NCBI RefSeq assembly: GCF_900187975.1
Contig: NZ_FZPC01000005.1
Coordinates: 62,001 to 126,000, forward strand
Length of the DNA: 64,000 bases
Source: Pseudomonas delhiensis
GTDB taxonomy: Bacteria; Pseudomonadota; Gammaproteobacteria; Pseudomonadales; Pseudomonadaceae
Direction: 5' to 3'
Both the position numbers and the translations under genes were made by a program. The notes under the pieces were generated by a model. The model searched no databases and was not told the DNA's origin. It saw nothing but the letters and a program-made list of their open reading frames with translations. Numbering within the stretch: position 1 is the stretch's first letter; every line of letters starts with the position of its first letter. Below are positions 48,682 to 57,037 of the stretch, one piece after another.

Positions 48682-50283
48682 TTACTTGCCGACGCCCACG
48701 CCGTAGAAGGAGTTGAGCGCGAAGGGGCTGATCTTGAAGTCCTCGACCGTCTTGCGCATCGGCTGGTACACGGTGGAGTGGGCGATCGGGGTGATCGGCA
48801 CCTGTTCCTTGAGGATGTGCTGGGCCTGCTTGTACAGCTCGGTGCGCTTGGCCTGGTCGGGGGTGCGCTTGGCTTCCTTGATCAGCTTGTCGTAGGGCTG
48901 GTCGCACCATTTGGAGAAGTTGTTGCCGTTGACCGCGTCGCAGCTGTACAGGGTGCCCAGCCAGTTGTCCGGGTCGCCGTTGTCGCCGCTCCAGCCGATC
49001 AGCATGGCGTCGTGCTCGCCGGCCTTGGCGCGCTTGATGTATTCGCCCCACTCGTAGGTGACGATCTTCGCCTTGATGCCGACCTTGGCCCAGTCGGCCT
49101 GGAGCATCTCGGCCATCAGCTTGGCGTTGGGGTTGTAGGGGCGCTGCACCGGCATGGCCCACAGGGTGATCTCGGTGCCTTCGGGCACGCCGGCCTTCTT
49201 CAGCAGTTCCCTGGCCTTTTCCGGGTTGTAGCCGGCGTCCTTGATGCTGTCGTCGTAGGACCACTGGGTCGGCGGCATGCCGTTCACGGCGAGCTGGCCG
49301 GCGCCCTGGTAGACGGCGTCGATGATGGCCTTCTTGTTCACCGCCATGTCCAGCGCCTCGCGCACTTCCAGCTTGTCCAGCGGCTTGTGCAGCACGTTGT
49401 AGGCGATGTAGCCGAGGTTGAAGCCCGGCTGCGAGGGCATGTTCAGGTTGGCGTCCTTCTTCAGCGACTCCAGGTCCGCCGGGCGCGGGAACAGGGTGAT
49501 CTGGCACTCGTTGGCCTTGAGCTTCTGCATGCGCACCGAGGCGTCGGTGTTGATGGCGAAGATCAGGTTGTCGATCTTCACCTCGCCGGGCACCCAGTAG
49601 TCCTTGTTGGCCTTGAAGCGGATCATCGCGTCCTTCTGGTAGCGGCTGAACACGAAGGGCCCGGTGCCGATCGGCTTCTGGTTGATGTCGCTGGCCCTGT
49701 TCCGCTTGAGCAACTGGTCGGCGTACTCGGCGGACTGGATGGAGGCGAAGCTCATGGCCAGGTTCTGGATGAAGGCGGCGTCGACCTCGTTGAGGCTGAA
49801 CTTCACGGTGTAGTCGTCGACCTTCTCCACCTTGGCGATGTTGGCGTCCATGCCCATGTCGGTGAAGTAGGGGAACTCGGTGGGGTAGGCCTTGCGGAAC
49901 GGATGGTTCTTGTCGAGCATGCGGTTGAAGGTGAACAGCACGTCGTCGGCGTTGAATTCGCGGGTCGGCTTGAAGTAGTCGGTGGTGTGGAACTTCACGC
50001 CGTGGCGCAGGTGGAAGGTGTAGGTCTTGCCGTCATCGGATACGTCCCACTTCTCGGCCAGGCCGGGGATCACCTGGGTGCCGCCGCGCTCGAACTGGGT
50101 CAGGCGGTTGAACACGGTCTCGGCGGCGGCGTCGAAATCGGTGCCGGTGGTGTACTGGCCGGGGTCGAAGCCCGCCGGGCTGCCCTCGGAGCAGAACACC
50201 AGGTTGCCGGCGGCGTGGGCGAAGGGAGCACTGGCGATCAACCCAGCGGCGATCATGGAGCGGATGACGGCATTCTTGCGCAT
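48682..50283 (-). CDS. dppA1: Dipeptide-binding protein, DppA1-like
   Basis: A 533-aa SBP family 5 protein. The signal peptide ends AHA (about 25), and the mature start LVFCSEGSPAGFDPGQYTTG and GDNGDPDNWLGTLYSCDAV are almost identical to the DppA3-like protein. It is the first gene of the dppA1A2 pair; no TTAAG-N5-CTTAA site is seen in its 200-bp upstream gap, so it may be under different control from dppA3. Confidence 0.88.
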   Translation of the reverse strand: MRKNAVIRSMIAAGLIASAPFAHAAGNLVFCSEGSPAGFDPGQYTTGTDFDAAAETVFNRLTQFERGGTQVIPGLAEKWDVSDDGKTYTFHLRHGVKFHTTDYFKPTREFNADDVLFTFNRMLDKNHPFRKAYPTEFPYFTDMGMDANIAKVEKVDDYTVKFSLNEVDAAFIQNLAMSFASIQSAEYADQLLKRNRASDINQKPIGTGPFVFSRYQKDAMIRFKANKDYWVPGEVKIDNLIFAINTDASVRMQKLKANECQITLFPRPADLESLKKDANLNMPSQPGFNLGYIAYNVLHKPLDKLEVREALDMAVNKKAIIDAVYQGAGQLAVNGMPPTQWSYDDSIKDAGYNPEKARELLKKAGVPEGTEITLWAMPVQRPYNPNAKLMAEMLQADWAKVGIKAKIVTYEWGEYIKRAKAGEHDAMLIGWSGDNGDPDNWLGTLYSCDAVNGNNFSKWCDQPYDKLIKEAKRTPDQAKRTELYKQAQHILKEQVPITPIAHSTVYQPMRKTVEDFKISPFALNSFYGVGVGK

Positions 50284-50484
50284 GCTGACCTCAGTTTGTT
50301 GTGGTTGTCATCGAGGCACGCCCTTGTGGGGCGTGTCGCCTGAAACTATGCAGGGCACATGCCGGGCGCAAGGGCCACACCCGCCACAGTGTAGAAGCTG
50401 TGATGAAGTCGTAAGGGAATGTCGCAATATCGCAAGAAGCCCGCCGCCATGGCCGGGGCATGGGCGAGGCGGCGGGCCCGCGGC

Positions 50485-51198
50485 TCAGGGCATCTGCACT
50501 TCGATGGTGCCGTCGGCGGTCACCGTGACCTGGCTGGTGCCGGCCTCGATCTCCGGCGCCGCGCCGTAGCCGGCGTCGGCCTTCATCGCCGCCATGCGCA
50601 TCACCGGCATCGGCCGCGGCGCGCCGGCGCTGTTCAGGTTCAGGTTGACCAGGCGGTAGCCCTTGCCGCCGAGGGAGTCGGTCAGCAGCTGGGCGCGGGC
50701 CTTGAACGCGGCCACGGCGTTCTTCATCAGGCTGTCCTCGTTCTGCTGGCGGGTGGCGTCGGCGATGCTGAAGCTCATGTTGCCCATCTTCAGCTTGCCC
50801 AGCAGGCTGGCGGTGAGCTGCGACAGCGCGGCGAAGTCCGGGCTTTCCAGGCGCAGCTCGGCGCGTTCGCGCCAGGCGGTGATCTTCTGCCCCTTGTCGT
50901 CGTACACCGGGTAGCTGTTGCGGCTGCCCAGGCTCACGGTCACCCCCTTGACCTTGCGCGCCTCGGTCACCGCGGCGTTGAGCGCGGCGGTGGTCTCGGC
51001 GGCGAGCCTGGCCGGGTCGCTGGCCTGGGCCTCGTTGAAGAGGGTCACGTGCATCTGGTCGTGGGCCACTTCCTGGCTGGCCTCGGCGTGCAGCGACACC
51101 AGGTTGTAGCGCGGCTCGTCGGCGTGGGCGGCGAAGCTGGTGGCGGCCAGGGCGACGGACGCGGCCAGGGCGGCGAGGCTTTTCTTAAATGCGGACAT
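50485..51198 (-). CDS. Periplasmic SIMPL-domain (DUF541) protein
   Basis: A 237-aa secreted protein with a signal peptide ending AHA (about 1-26) and a SIMPL/DUF541 domain (YNLVSLHAEASQEVAHDQMHV, SYPVYDDKGQKITAWRERAEL, VTVTADGTIEVQMP). Family members are linked loosely to oxidative stress and envelope homeostasis; no enzymatic activity is known. AAGGAG twelve bases before ATG 51198 decides the start. It stands between dppA1 and divergent roxS, the same place as in P. aeruginosa from memory. Confidence 0.85.
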   Translation of the reverse strand: MSAFKKSLAALAASVALAATSFAAHADEPRYNLVSLHAEASQEVAHDQMHVTLFNEAQASDPARLAAETTAALNAAVTEARKVKGVTVSLGSRNSYPVYDDKGQKITAWRERAELRLESPDFAALSQLTASLLGKLKMGNMSFSIADATRQQNEDSLMKNAVAAFKARAQLLTDSLGGKGYRLVNLNLNSAGAPRPMPVMRMAAMKADAGYGAAPEIEAGTSQVTVTADGTIEVQMP

Positions 51199-51364
51199 GA
51201 TCGACTCCTTGGTCCTGAATGAGTCCCGGGTGCAGGGTAGACGAACCCGCACATGGACAGTCAGACCTTTTGACGCAGGTCGGCGTTCAAAGGGGTTGAA
51301 TCGCGATAGCCTTTATCTCGTATGCTGTGTCGCTATGACGCACCGAGAGGGGAAGGGGCTTGGC

Positions 51365-51370
51365 TATACT
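51365..51370 (+). promoter_or_regulatory. Likely -10 element of roxSR
   Basis: TATACT matches five of six -10 positions and lies 22 bp before ATG 51393. No good -35 is seen 17 bp upstream. It argues against the TTG at 51360 as the roxS start. Confidence 0.4.
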
Positions 51371-51392
51371 CGCGCAAATTCCGGAATTCACC

Positions 51393-52649
51393 ATGCGCAC
51401 ACCGGTTTTCCAGTTATCCGCCAGCCGGCAGAACCTGCTGCACCTGACGCTCATCCGCATTCTCGTATTGGCCGCACAGGCCGGTTCGGTGGGCATCGCC
51501 TACAAGGCCCAGTTGCTCGCGCTGCCCTGGGCGGCCCTGGGGGTGACCCTCGGCGTGTCCCTGGTGCTGTGCCTGGCCACCGCCCTGCGCCTGCGCGGGC
51601 CCTGGCCGGTGACCGAGCTGGAGTATTCGGTGCAGCTGGGCTGCGACCTGATCATCCACAGCGCCCTGCTGTACTTCTCCGGCGGCTCGTCCAACCCCTT
51701 CGTCTCCTATTACCTGGTGCCGCTGACCATCGCCGCGGCGACCCTGCCGTGGCTCTACACCATCGTTCTCGCCGGCCTGGCCCTGGCCGCCTACACGGTG
51801 CTGCTGGTGTGGTTCCACCCGCTGGACATGGCCCCGGTGCAGCGCGACTACCTGCTGATCTACGGCATGTGGCTGAGCTTCGCCCTGGCCGCCGGGCTGA
51901 TCACCTTCTTCGTCGCGCGCATGTCCCAGGCGCTGCGCCGCCAGGAGCAGATAGTCGCGCAGCGCCGCGAGGAGAGCATGCGCGACCAGCAGCTGCTGGC
52001 CGTGGCCACCCAGGCCGCCGGCGCCGCCCATGAGCTGGGCACGCCGCTGGCGACCATGAGCGTGCTGCTCAAGGAACTGCGCCAGGCGCACCCGAAGGAC
52101 CCGCTGCTGCAGGAAGACCTGGCGCTGCTGCAGGAGCAGGTCAAGCTGTGCAAGGACACCCTGCAGCAACTGGTGCGCGCCGCCGAGGCCGACCGCCGCC
52201 AGGCCATCCAGGAACAGGGCGCCAACGAATGGCTGGAGGCGGTGCTGCGCCGCTGGCACCTGATGCGCCCGGAAGCCACCTACCGCTACCTGAACCTGGG
52301 CCCCGGCAGCGCCCCGCGGCTGACGCCGCCCACCGACCTCACCCAGGCCCTGCTGAACCTGCTGAACAACGCCGCCGACGCCTGCCCGGACGACCTCGAG
52401 ATCAGCGTCGACTGGGACGCCTCCACTATCTGCCTGAGCATCCGCGACCACGGCCCCGGCGTGCCCCTGGCGATCGCCGAGCAACTCGGCAAACCCTTCT
52501 TCACCACCAAGGGCAAGGGCTTCGGCCTCGGCCTGTTCCTCAGCCAGGCCAGCGTCACCCGCGCCGGCGGCACGGTGAAGTTGTACAACCACGAAGACGG
52601 CGGCACGCTTACCGAGCTGCGCCTGCCGCGCAGTTACGGTGTGGTGTGA
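51393..52649 (+). CDS. roxS: RoxS, redox-sensing histidine kinase (RegB/PrrB family)
   Basis: A 418-aa sensor with six N-terminal helices (about 15-175). The quinone-sensing heptapeptide region is GGSSNPF (97-103), the H-box is AAHELGTPLA (H213), a cysteine C253 in the dimerisation region corresponds to the redox cysteine of RegB, and the ATPase boxes are NLLNNAADACPDD, DHGPGVP and GKGFGLGLFL. It senses respiratory redox state and phosphorylates RoxR; in P. aeruginosa RoxSR controls the cyanide-insensitive oxidase. An in-frame TTG at 51360 is an alternative start, but a -10-like TATACT lies between the two. Confidence 0.92.
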   Translation: MRTPVFQLSASRQNLLHLTLIRILVLAAQAGSVGIAYKAQLLALPWAALGVTLGVSLVLCLATALRLRGPWPVTELEYSVQLGCDLIIHSALLYFSGGSSNPFVSYYLVPLTIAAATLPWLYTIVLAGLALAAYTVLLVWFHPLDMAPVQRDYLLIYGMWLSFALAAGLITFFVARMSQALRRQEQIVAQRREESMRDQQLLAVATQAAGAAHELGTPLATMSVLLKELRQAHPKDPLLQEDLALLQEQVKLCKDTLQQLVRAAEADRRQAIQEQGANEWLEAVLRRWHLMRPEATYRYLNLGPGSAPRLTPPTDLTQALLNLLNNAADACPDDLEISVDWDASTICLSIRDHGPGVPLAIAEQLGKPFFTTKGKGFGLGLFLSQASVTRAGGTVKLYNHEDGGTLTELRLPRSYGVV

Positions 52650-52671
52650 ACCCACGCGCGAGGAAGTACCC

Positions 52672-53232
52672 ATGAGCGAAGAGAACCTGTTCGAAGGCGA
52701 AGAGCAACCCCACCTGCTGCTGGTGGACGACGACGCCACCTTCACCCGCGTGATGGCGCGCGCCATGAGCCGCCGCGGCCTGCGCGTATCGGTCGCCGGC
52801 TCCGCCGAGGAAGGCCTGGCGCTGGCCAGGGAGGACCTGCCCGACTACGCCGTGCTGGACCTGAAGATGGACGGCGATTCCGGCCTGGTGCTGCTGCCCA
52901 AGCTGCTGGAGCTGGACGCGGAGATGCGCGTGGTGATCCTCACCGGCTACTCCAGCATCGCCACCGCGGTGGAGGCCATCAAGCGCGGCGCCACCAACTA
53001 CCTGTGCAAGCCGGCCGACGCCGACGACGTGCTGACCGCGCTGCTCTCGCAGCACGCCGACCTGGACAGCCTGGTGCCGGAAAACCCCATGTCGGTGGAC
53101 CGCCTGCAGTGGGAGCACATCCAGCGCGTGCTGGCCGAGCACGACGGCAATATTTCCGCCACCGCCCGCGCCCTGGGGATGCATCGGCGGACGTTGCAGC
53201 GTAAGCTGCAGAAGCGCCCGGTGAGGCGTTAA
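52672..53232 (+). CDS. roxR: RoxR, response regulator
   Basis: A 186-aa response regulator with a receiver domain (LLLVDDDATF, phosphorylated D63 in VLDLKMDGDSG, T/K switch residues LTGYSS and CKPAD) and a Fis-type helix-turn-helix (NISATARALGMHRRTLQRKLQK), with no AAA+ domain, as in RegA/PrrA/ActR. The ATG at 52672 has GAGGAAG upstream and lies 22 bp after roxS. A strong terminator ends the operon. Confidence 0.95.
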   Translation: MSEENLFEGEEQPHLLLVDDDATFTRVMARAMSRRGLRVSVAGSAEEGLALAREDLPDYAVLDLKMDGDSGLVLLPKLLELDAEMRVVILTGYSSIATAVEAIKRGATNYLCKPADADDVLTALLSQHADLDSLVPENPMSVDRLQWEHIQRVLAEHDGNISATARALGMHRRTLQRKLQKRPVRR

Positions 53233-53248
53233 GGAATTCATAAGACAG

Positions 53249-53277
53249 GGAGCGCCAACTGGGCGCTCCTTTTTTTT
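53249..53277 (+). terminator. Rho-independent terminator of roxSR
   Basis: GGAGCGCC and GGCGCTCC form an 8-bp stem with an AACTG loop, followed by eight T residues. Confidence 0.95.
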
Positions 53278-53303
53278 GTGCCGCCCGTGCAGAGCCCGAC
53301 CCG

Positions 53304-55037
53304 ATGACCGAAAGTGCCGAGTATCGCGCTCCGAACGATGCCGTTCGCGAGCGATTCTTCTCCCAGGTGTGGAAACTGACGGCGCCGTACTGGCGCAGCG
53401 AAGAGAAGGGCATGGCCTGGCTGCTGCTGGTCGTGGTGATCGCGCTGTCGCTGGTCGGCGTCGGTGTCTCGGTGTGGGTCAACACCTGGTACCGCGACTT
53501 CTACAACGCCCTGCAGAACAAGGACCTGGACGCCTTCGTCCGCCTGATCCTGTACTTCTGCGGCATCGCCGCGGTGGCCATCCTGGTCGCCGTGTACCGG
53601 CTGTACCTGACGCAGATGCTGACCATCCGCTGGCGCCGCTGGCTCACCGAGAAGCACTTCGCCGCCTGGCTTTCCGACAAGCACTACTACCGCCTGGAAC
53701 AGCGCGGTTACACCGACAACCCGGACCAGCGCCTGTCCGAGGACCTCAACAGCTTCACCGACACCACCCTGAGCCTGGGCCTGGGGCTGATCCGCAACCT
53801 GGTCAGCCTGGTGTCCTTCTCGGTGATCCTCTGGGGCGTGTCCGGCAGCATCGAGCTGTTCGGCGTCTCCATCCCCGGCTACATGTTCTGGGCCGCGCTG
53901 CTCTATGCCCTGGTCGGCAGCTGGCTGACGCACCTGATCGCCCGCCGCCTGATCGGCCTGAACAACCAGCAGCAGCGCTACGAGGCCGACCTGCGCTTCG
54001 GCCTGGTGCGCATCCGCGAGAACGCCGAGAGCATCGCCCTGTACAACGGCGAAGGCAGCGAGAACGAACGCCTGATGACGCGCTTCCGCAACGTCTGGGG
54101 CAACTTCTGGGAACTGATGAAGGTGCAGAAGCGCCTGACCTTCTTCAGCTCCGGCTACGCCCAGATCGCCATCATCTTCCCCATCGTGGTGGCCGCGCCG
54201 CGCTACTTCGCCGGCAAGATCCAGCTCGGCGAGCTCATGCAGATCAACTCCGCCTTCGGCAACGTCCAGGACGGCCTGAGCTGGTTCATCGACGCCTACG
54301 CCAGCCTGGCCACCTGGCGCGCCACCTGCGACCGTCTGCTGAGCTTCCGCAATGCCATGGACGAGGTGGCCGGCGAGCACGAGGGTATCGCGGTGCGGGC
54401 CGCCGGCGACAACCTGCAGCTTGACCACCTGAGCCTGCGCCTGGCCGACGGCAGCGTGCTGCTGGAGCCCACCAGCCTCAGCCTGCGGGCCGGCGAACAG
54501 GTTCTCGTCAGCGGCCCCTCGGGCGCCGGCAAGAGCACCCTGCTGCGGGCCATGAGCGGGCTCTGGCGCTTCGGCGCCGGGCAGGTGCTGATGCCGGCGG
54601 CGCGCACGCTGTTCCTGCCGCAGAAGCCCTACCTGCCGATCGGCAGCCTGGCCGAGGCCCTGAGCTACCCCGAGGCGCCCGGTCGGCACGCACCCGAGCG
54701 CCTGCGCGAGGTGCTGCGGCAATGCCGCCTGGAGCACCTGGGCGAACGCCTGGACGAGGCCCAGCACTGGCAGCGCCTGCTCTCGCCGGGCGAGCAGCAG
54801 CGCCTGGCCATCGCCCGCGCGCTGCTCTACGCGCCGGCCTGGCTGTTCCTCGACGAAGCCACCTCGGCGCTGGACGACAACGACGAGGCCGCGCTCTACC
54901 AGACCCTGCTGGAGCAACTGCCCGGCGTGACCCTGGTCAGCGTCGGCCACCGCGCCGACCTCAAGCGCTTCCACGACCGCCAGCTGCGCCTGGAGGATCG
55001 CCACCTGCGCGAGGTCGAGGCGGTGCTGCCGGCCTGA
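53304..55037 (+). CDS. YddA/SbmA-BacA-like ABC transporter (fused permease-ATPase)
   Basis: A 577-aa half-transporter. The N-terminal ABC_membrane_2 domain has about six helices and the SbmA/BacA-type DNPDQRLSEDLNSFTDTTLS. The C-terminal ATPase has Walker A GPSGAGKST (404-412), signature LSPGEQQRLAIARAL and Walker B WLFLDEATSALDDND. It acts as a homodimer; relatives handle peptides, long-chain acyl-CoA or vitamin B12. The substrate here is unknown. It follows the roxSR terminator and lies outside the roxR-mag adjacency I recall in P. aeruginosa, so it may be lineage-specific at this place. Confidence 0.88.
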   Translation: MTESAEYRAPNDAVRERFFSQVWKLTAPYWRSEEKGMAWLLLVVVIALSLVGVGVSVWVNTWYRDFYNALQNKDLDAFVRLILYFCGIAAVAILVAVYRLYLTQMLTIRWRRWLTEKHFAAWLSDKHYYRLEQRGYTDNPDQRLSEDLNSFTDTTLSLGLGLIRNLVSLVSFSVILWGVSGSIELFGVSIPGYMFWAALLYALVGSWLTHLIARRLIGLNNQQQRYEADLRFGLVRIRENAESIALYNGEGSENERLMTRFRNVWGNFWELMKVQKRLTFFSSGYAQIAIIFPIVVAAPRYFAGKIQLGELMQINSAFGNVQDGLSWFIDAYASLATWRATCDRLLSFRNAMDEVAGEHEGIAVRAAGDNLQLDHLSLRLADGSVLLEPTSLSLRAGEQVLVSGPSGAGKSTLLRAMSGLWRFGAGQVLMPAARTLFLPQKPYLPIGSLAEALSYPEAPGRHAPERLREVLRQCRLEHLGERLDEAQHWQRLLSPGEQQRLAIARALLYAPAWLFLDEATSALDDNDEAALYQTLLEQLPGVTLVSVGHRADLKRFHDRQLRLEDRHLREVEAVLPA

Positions 55038-55218
55038 GGCCTGCCCCGCCCGGGGCGCCGTAGTGAAACATCTTGCCAACGGCTTGCACGGGCGGGGTAG
55101 GAAAATTCATAAACAGTTGGCAGATTCGCTCATCAGGCCAGCCTAACGGGCCTGCTACCCGGTACCCTCGGCGACTTTCCTCTAAAAGGTTCTCCTGTTT
55201 CGTCGCCTGGGTACCCCA

Positions 55219-56166
55219 ATGCACGTTCTCTTGCCTTCCTGGCAGGCGCTGACCCGCGAGCCGCTGCGCCTGGTCAACCTGCGTCGCTGGCTGCTGGCCG
55301 CCGCCGGCCTCGCCCTGCTGCTCGGCGCCCTGGCCTTCGCCGCCGGCCTCTGGTTCGGCCGCGCGATGGCGCCCGCCGCCGCCGTGGCCGAGGCCGCCCC
55401 GGGCGAAACCCCGGAACAGCGCTTCGCCGTGGCGCGCCTGGGCGAGCTGGCCGGGCGCCTGCAGGTGCTGGAGAAGGACGCCGCCTACCTGCTCAAGGTG
55501 GTCGACGGCCACGAGGAAATCGCTCGCAAGCTGGCGCGCATCGACCCCGCCCTGGTGCCCGGCGACGCCGCGGCGCCGCATGAGGACGGGGAGGGCGGCC
55601 TGCTGCTGCCGCCGCGGCCGTGCCAGGCCGCGCCGCTGGTCGACGTGCAGCAGGGCACCGCGGCCGCCCGCTGCCTGCGCCGCCAGCTCGACCTGCTGCT
55701 GGACGCGGTGTCGCGGCGCAACGCCGACTTCCTCGCCATCCCCACCCATCGCCCGGTGGGCAAGGCGCGCCTGGGCTCGGCCTTCGGCAACCGGGTGGAC
55801 CCGTTCAACCGCCGCCTGGCCTTCCACTCCGGGCTCGACTTCGCCGCGCCCAGCGGCACCGAGATCCAGGCCGCCGCCGGCGGCCGGGTGGTCGCGGCCG
55901 GGCCTTTCAGCTCCTACGGCATCCGCGTGGAGATCGACCATGGCAACGGCCTGCTCACCCGCTACGCGCACCTGTCGAAGCTCCACGTGCGCGTCGGCGA
56001 GGTGGTGATGCCCGGCCAGCGCATCGCCGCCATGGGTTCCACGGGCCGTTCCACCGGCTCGCACCTGCACTTCGAAGTGCTCTACCGCGGCGAGTTCGTC
56101 GACCCGCAGCACTTCCTCTCCCTGGGCGACATGGAGAAGGCCCTCGATGCGCTGGCCCAGGACTAG
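55219..56166 (+). CDS. M23 (LytM) peptidoglycan endopeptidase
   Basis: A 315-aa protein with one N-terminal membrane anchor (about 26-48), a predicted helical region, and a C-terminal LytM domain. The zinc ligands HxxxD (H203, D207 in AFHSGLDFA) and HxH (H282, H284 in SHLHFEV) are all present, with H251 in RYAHLSK, so it should be active. It would cut peptide cross-links in the periplasm. Its end overlaps the next gene by 20 bp, and a bactofilin follows. M23-bactofilin pairs shape cells in Helicobacter and other bacteria. Confidence 0.9.
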   Translation: MHVLLPSWQALTREPLRLVNLRRWLLAAAGLALLLGALAFAAGLWFGRAMAPAAAVAEAAPGETPEQRFAVARLGELAGRLQVLEKDAAYLLKVVDGHEEIARKLARIDPALVPGDAAAPHEDGEGGLLLPPRPCQAAPLVDVQQGTAAARCLRRQLDLLLDAVSRRNADFLAIPTHRPVGKARLGSAFGNRVDPFNRRLAFHSGLDFAAPSGTEIQAAAGGRVVAAGPFSSYGIRVEIDHGNGLLTRYAHLSKLHVRVGEVVMPGQRIAAMGSTGRSTGSHLHFEVLYRGEFVDPQHFLSLGDMEKALDALAQD

Positions 56167-56509
56167 GCCCTCGACCACCCGCGAGCTGCTGCGCGCCGAG
56201 CACCAGCCGCGGGCGCAGGTGGCGCGCAGCTACCGGCCGCTGCTCTGGGCCGCGCTGGCGCTGGCCGTGGCCTTCGCCGCGCTGCACTTCTGGCGCGGCG
56301 CGCAGCGGGACGGGGCGCAGCAGCGCATCGATGAGCTGCAGGCCGGCAATGCCGCGCTGGCCGCCGACCTGCAGCGCCAGCGCCTGCTGGCCGCCGAGGC
56401 GCAGGCCACGCGCGAGCAGCTGGAGCGGCGCATCGAGCAGATGTCCGGGGAACTCAAGAAGCTCAAGACCGACCTGGCGTTCTACCGCCAGCAGAAACCC
56501 GCCAAGTGA
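56147..56509 (+). CDS. Small membrane-anchored coiled-coil protein (unknown)
   Basis: I do not recognise a named family. The 120-aa product has a basic cytosolic N-terminus (1-30), one membrane helix (about 32-48) and a long C-terminal heptad-rich coiled coil (about 58-112; QQRIDELQAGNAALAADLQ). The topology resembles FtsB/FtsL-like bitopic proteins. It overlaps the M23 gene by 20 bp and ends 17 bp before the bactofilin gene, so it probably links the two in one complex. Confidence 0.8.
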   Translation: MRWPRTRPSTTRELLRAEHQPRAQVARSYRPLLWAALALAVAFAALHFWRGAQRDGAQQRIDELQAGNAALAADLQRQRLLAAEAQATREQLERRIEQMSGELKKLKTDLAFYRQQKPAK

Positions 56510-56526
56510 TCCGCAGGAGGACGAAC

Positions 56527-56964
56527 ATGTTCAGCAGCAAGAAGAAGGGGCCGCAGGTGGCGGTGGACAGGTTTTCCAGCCTGCTGTCGGGCAACCTGGC
56601 GCTGGTGGGCGACCTGGAGTTCGAGGAGGGCCTGAAGGTCCAGGGCCGCATCCAGGGCAACGTGCGCCACAAGCCGGGCACCCAGAGCCTGCTGGCCCTG
56701 GGCGCGGAAGGGCGGATCGAGGGCTGCGTGAGCAGCTACGACGCGCTCATCGACGGCACCATCGTTGGCGACCTGTACGTCGAGCACCTGCTGGAGCTGC
56801 ATTCCAACGCCCGCGTCATCGGCAACATCCACTACCGCCAGCTGAGCATGGAGAACGGCGCCAGCGTCGACGGCAAGCTCACCCGCCTGGACGAACAGCG
56901 CCCGCTGGAGCTGCCGGCGCCCGAGCGCCCGCGGGCGCGCGCCGAGGAAGCGGAGCCCGCCTGA
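56527..56964 (+). CDS. Bactofilin (CcmA-like cytoskeletal protein)
   Basis: A 145-aa bactofilin. A short N-terminus leads to a DUF583 beta-helix core of about 100 residues with repeating G-hydrophobic turns (GNLALVGDLEFEEGLKVQGRIQGNV, GAEGRIEGCV, IDGTIVGDLYV) and an acidic, proline-rich tail. It polymerises into membrane-bound filaments and localises wall enzymes. I start at ATG 56527 (AGGAGG six bases upstream), not at GTG 56506. It is the last gene of the M23-coiled-coil-bactofilin unit. Confidence 0.92.
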   Translation: MFSSKKKGPQVAVDRFSSLLSGNLALVGDLEFEEGLKVQGRIQGNVRHKPGTQSLLALGAEGRIEGCVSSYDALIDGTIVGDLYVEHLLELHSNARVIGNIHYRQLSMENGASVDGKLTRLDEQRPLELPAPERPRARAEEAEPA

Positions 56965-57037
56965 GGCAAATCGTTAGCACGCGAAGCAGTGCCCCTTGCT
57001 ATGATCGCCGCAGTTTTTCCGCCGGCGTTTCCCCTCC

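Noticed and set aside
55074-55122. TGCCAAC...GTTGGCA inverted repeat before the M23 gene
   Set aside because: Seven-base arms 35 bp apart are expected by chance and no other copy was seen nearby.
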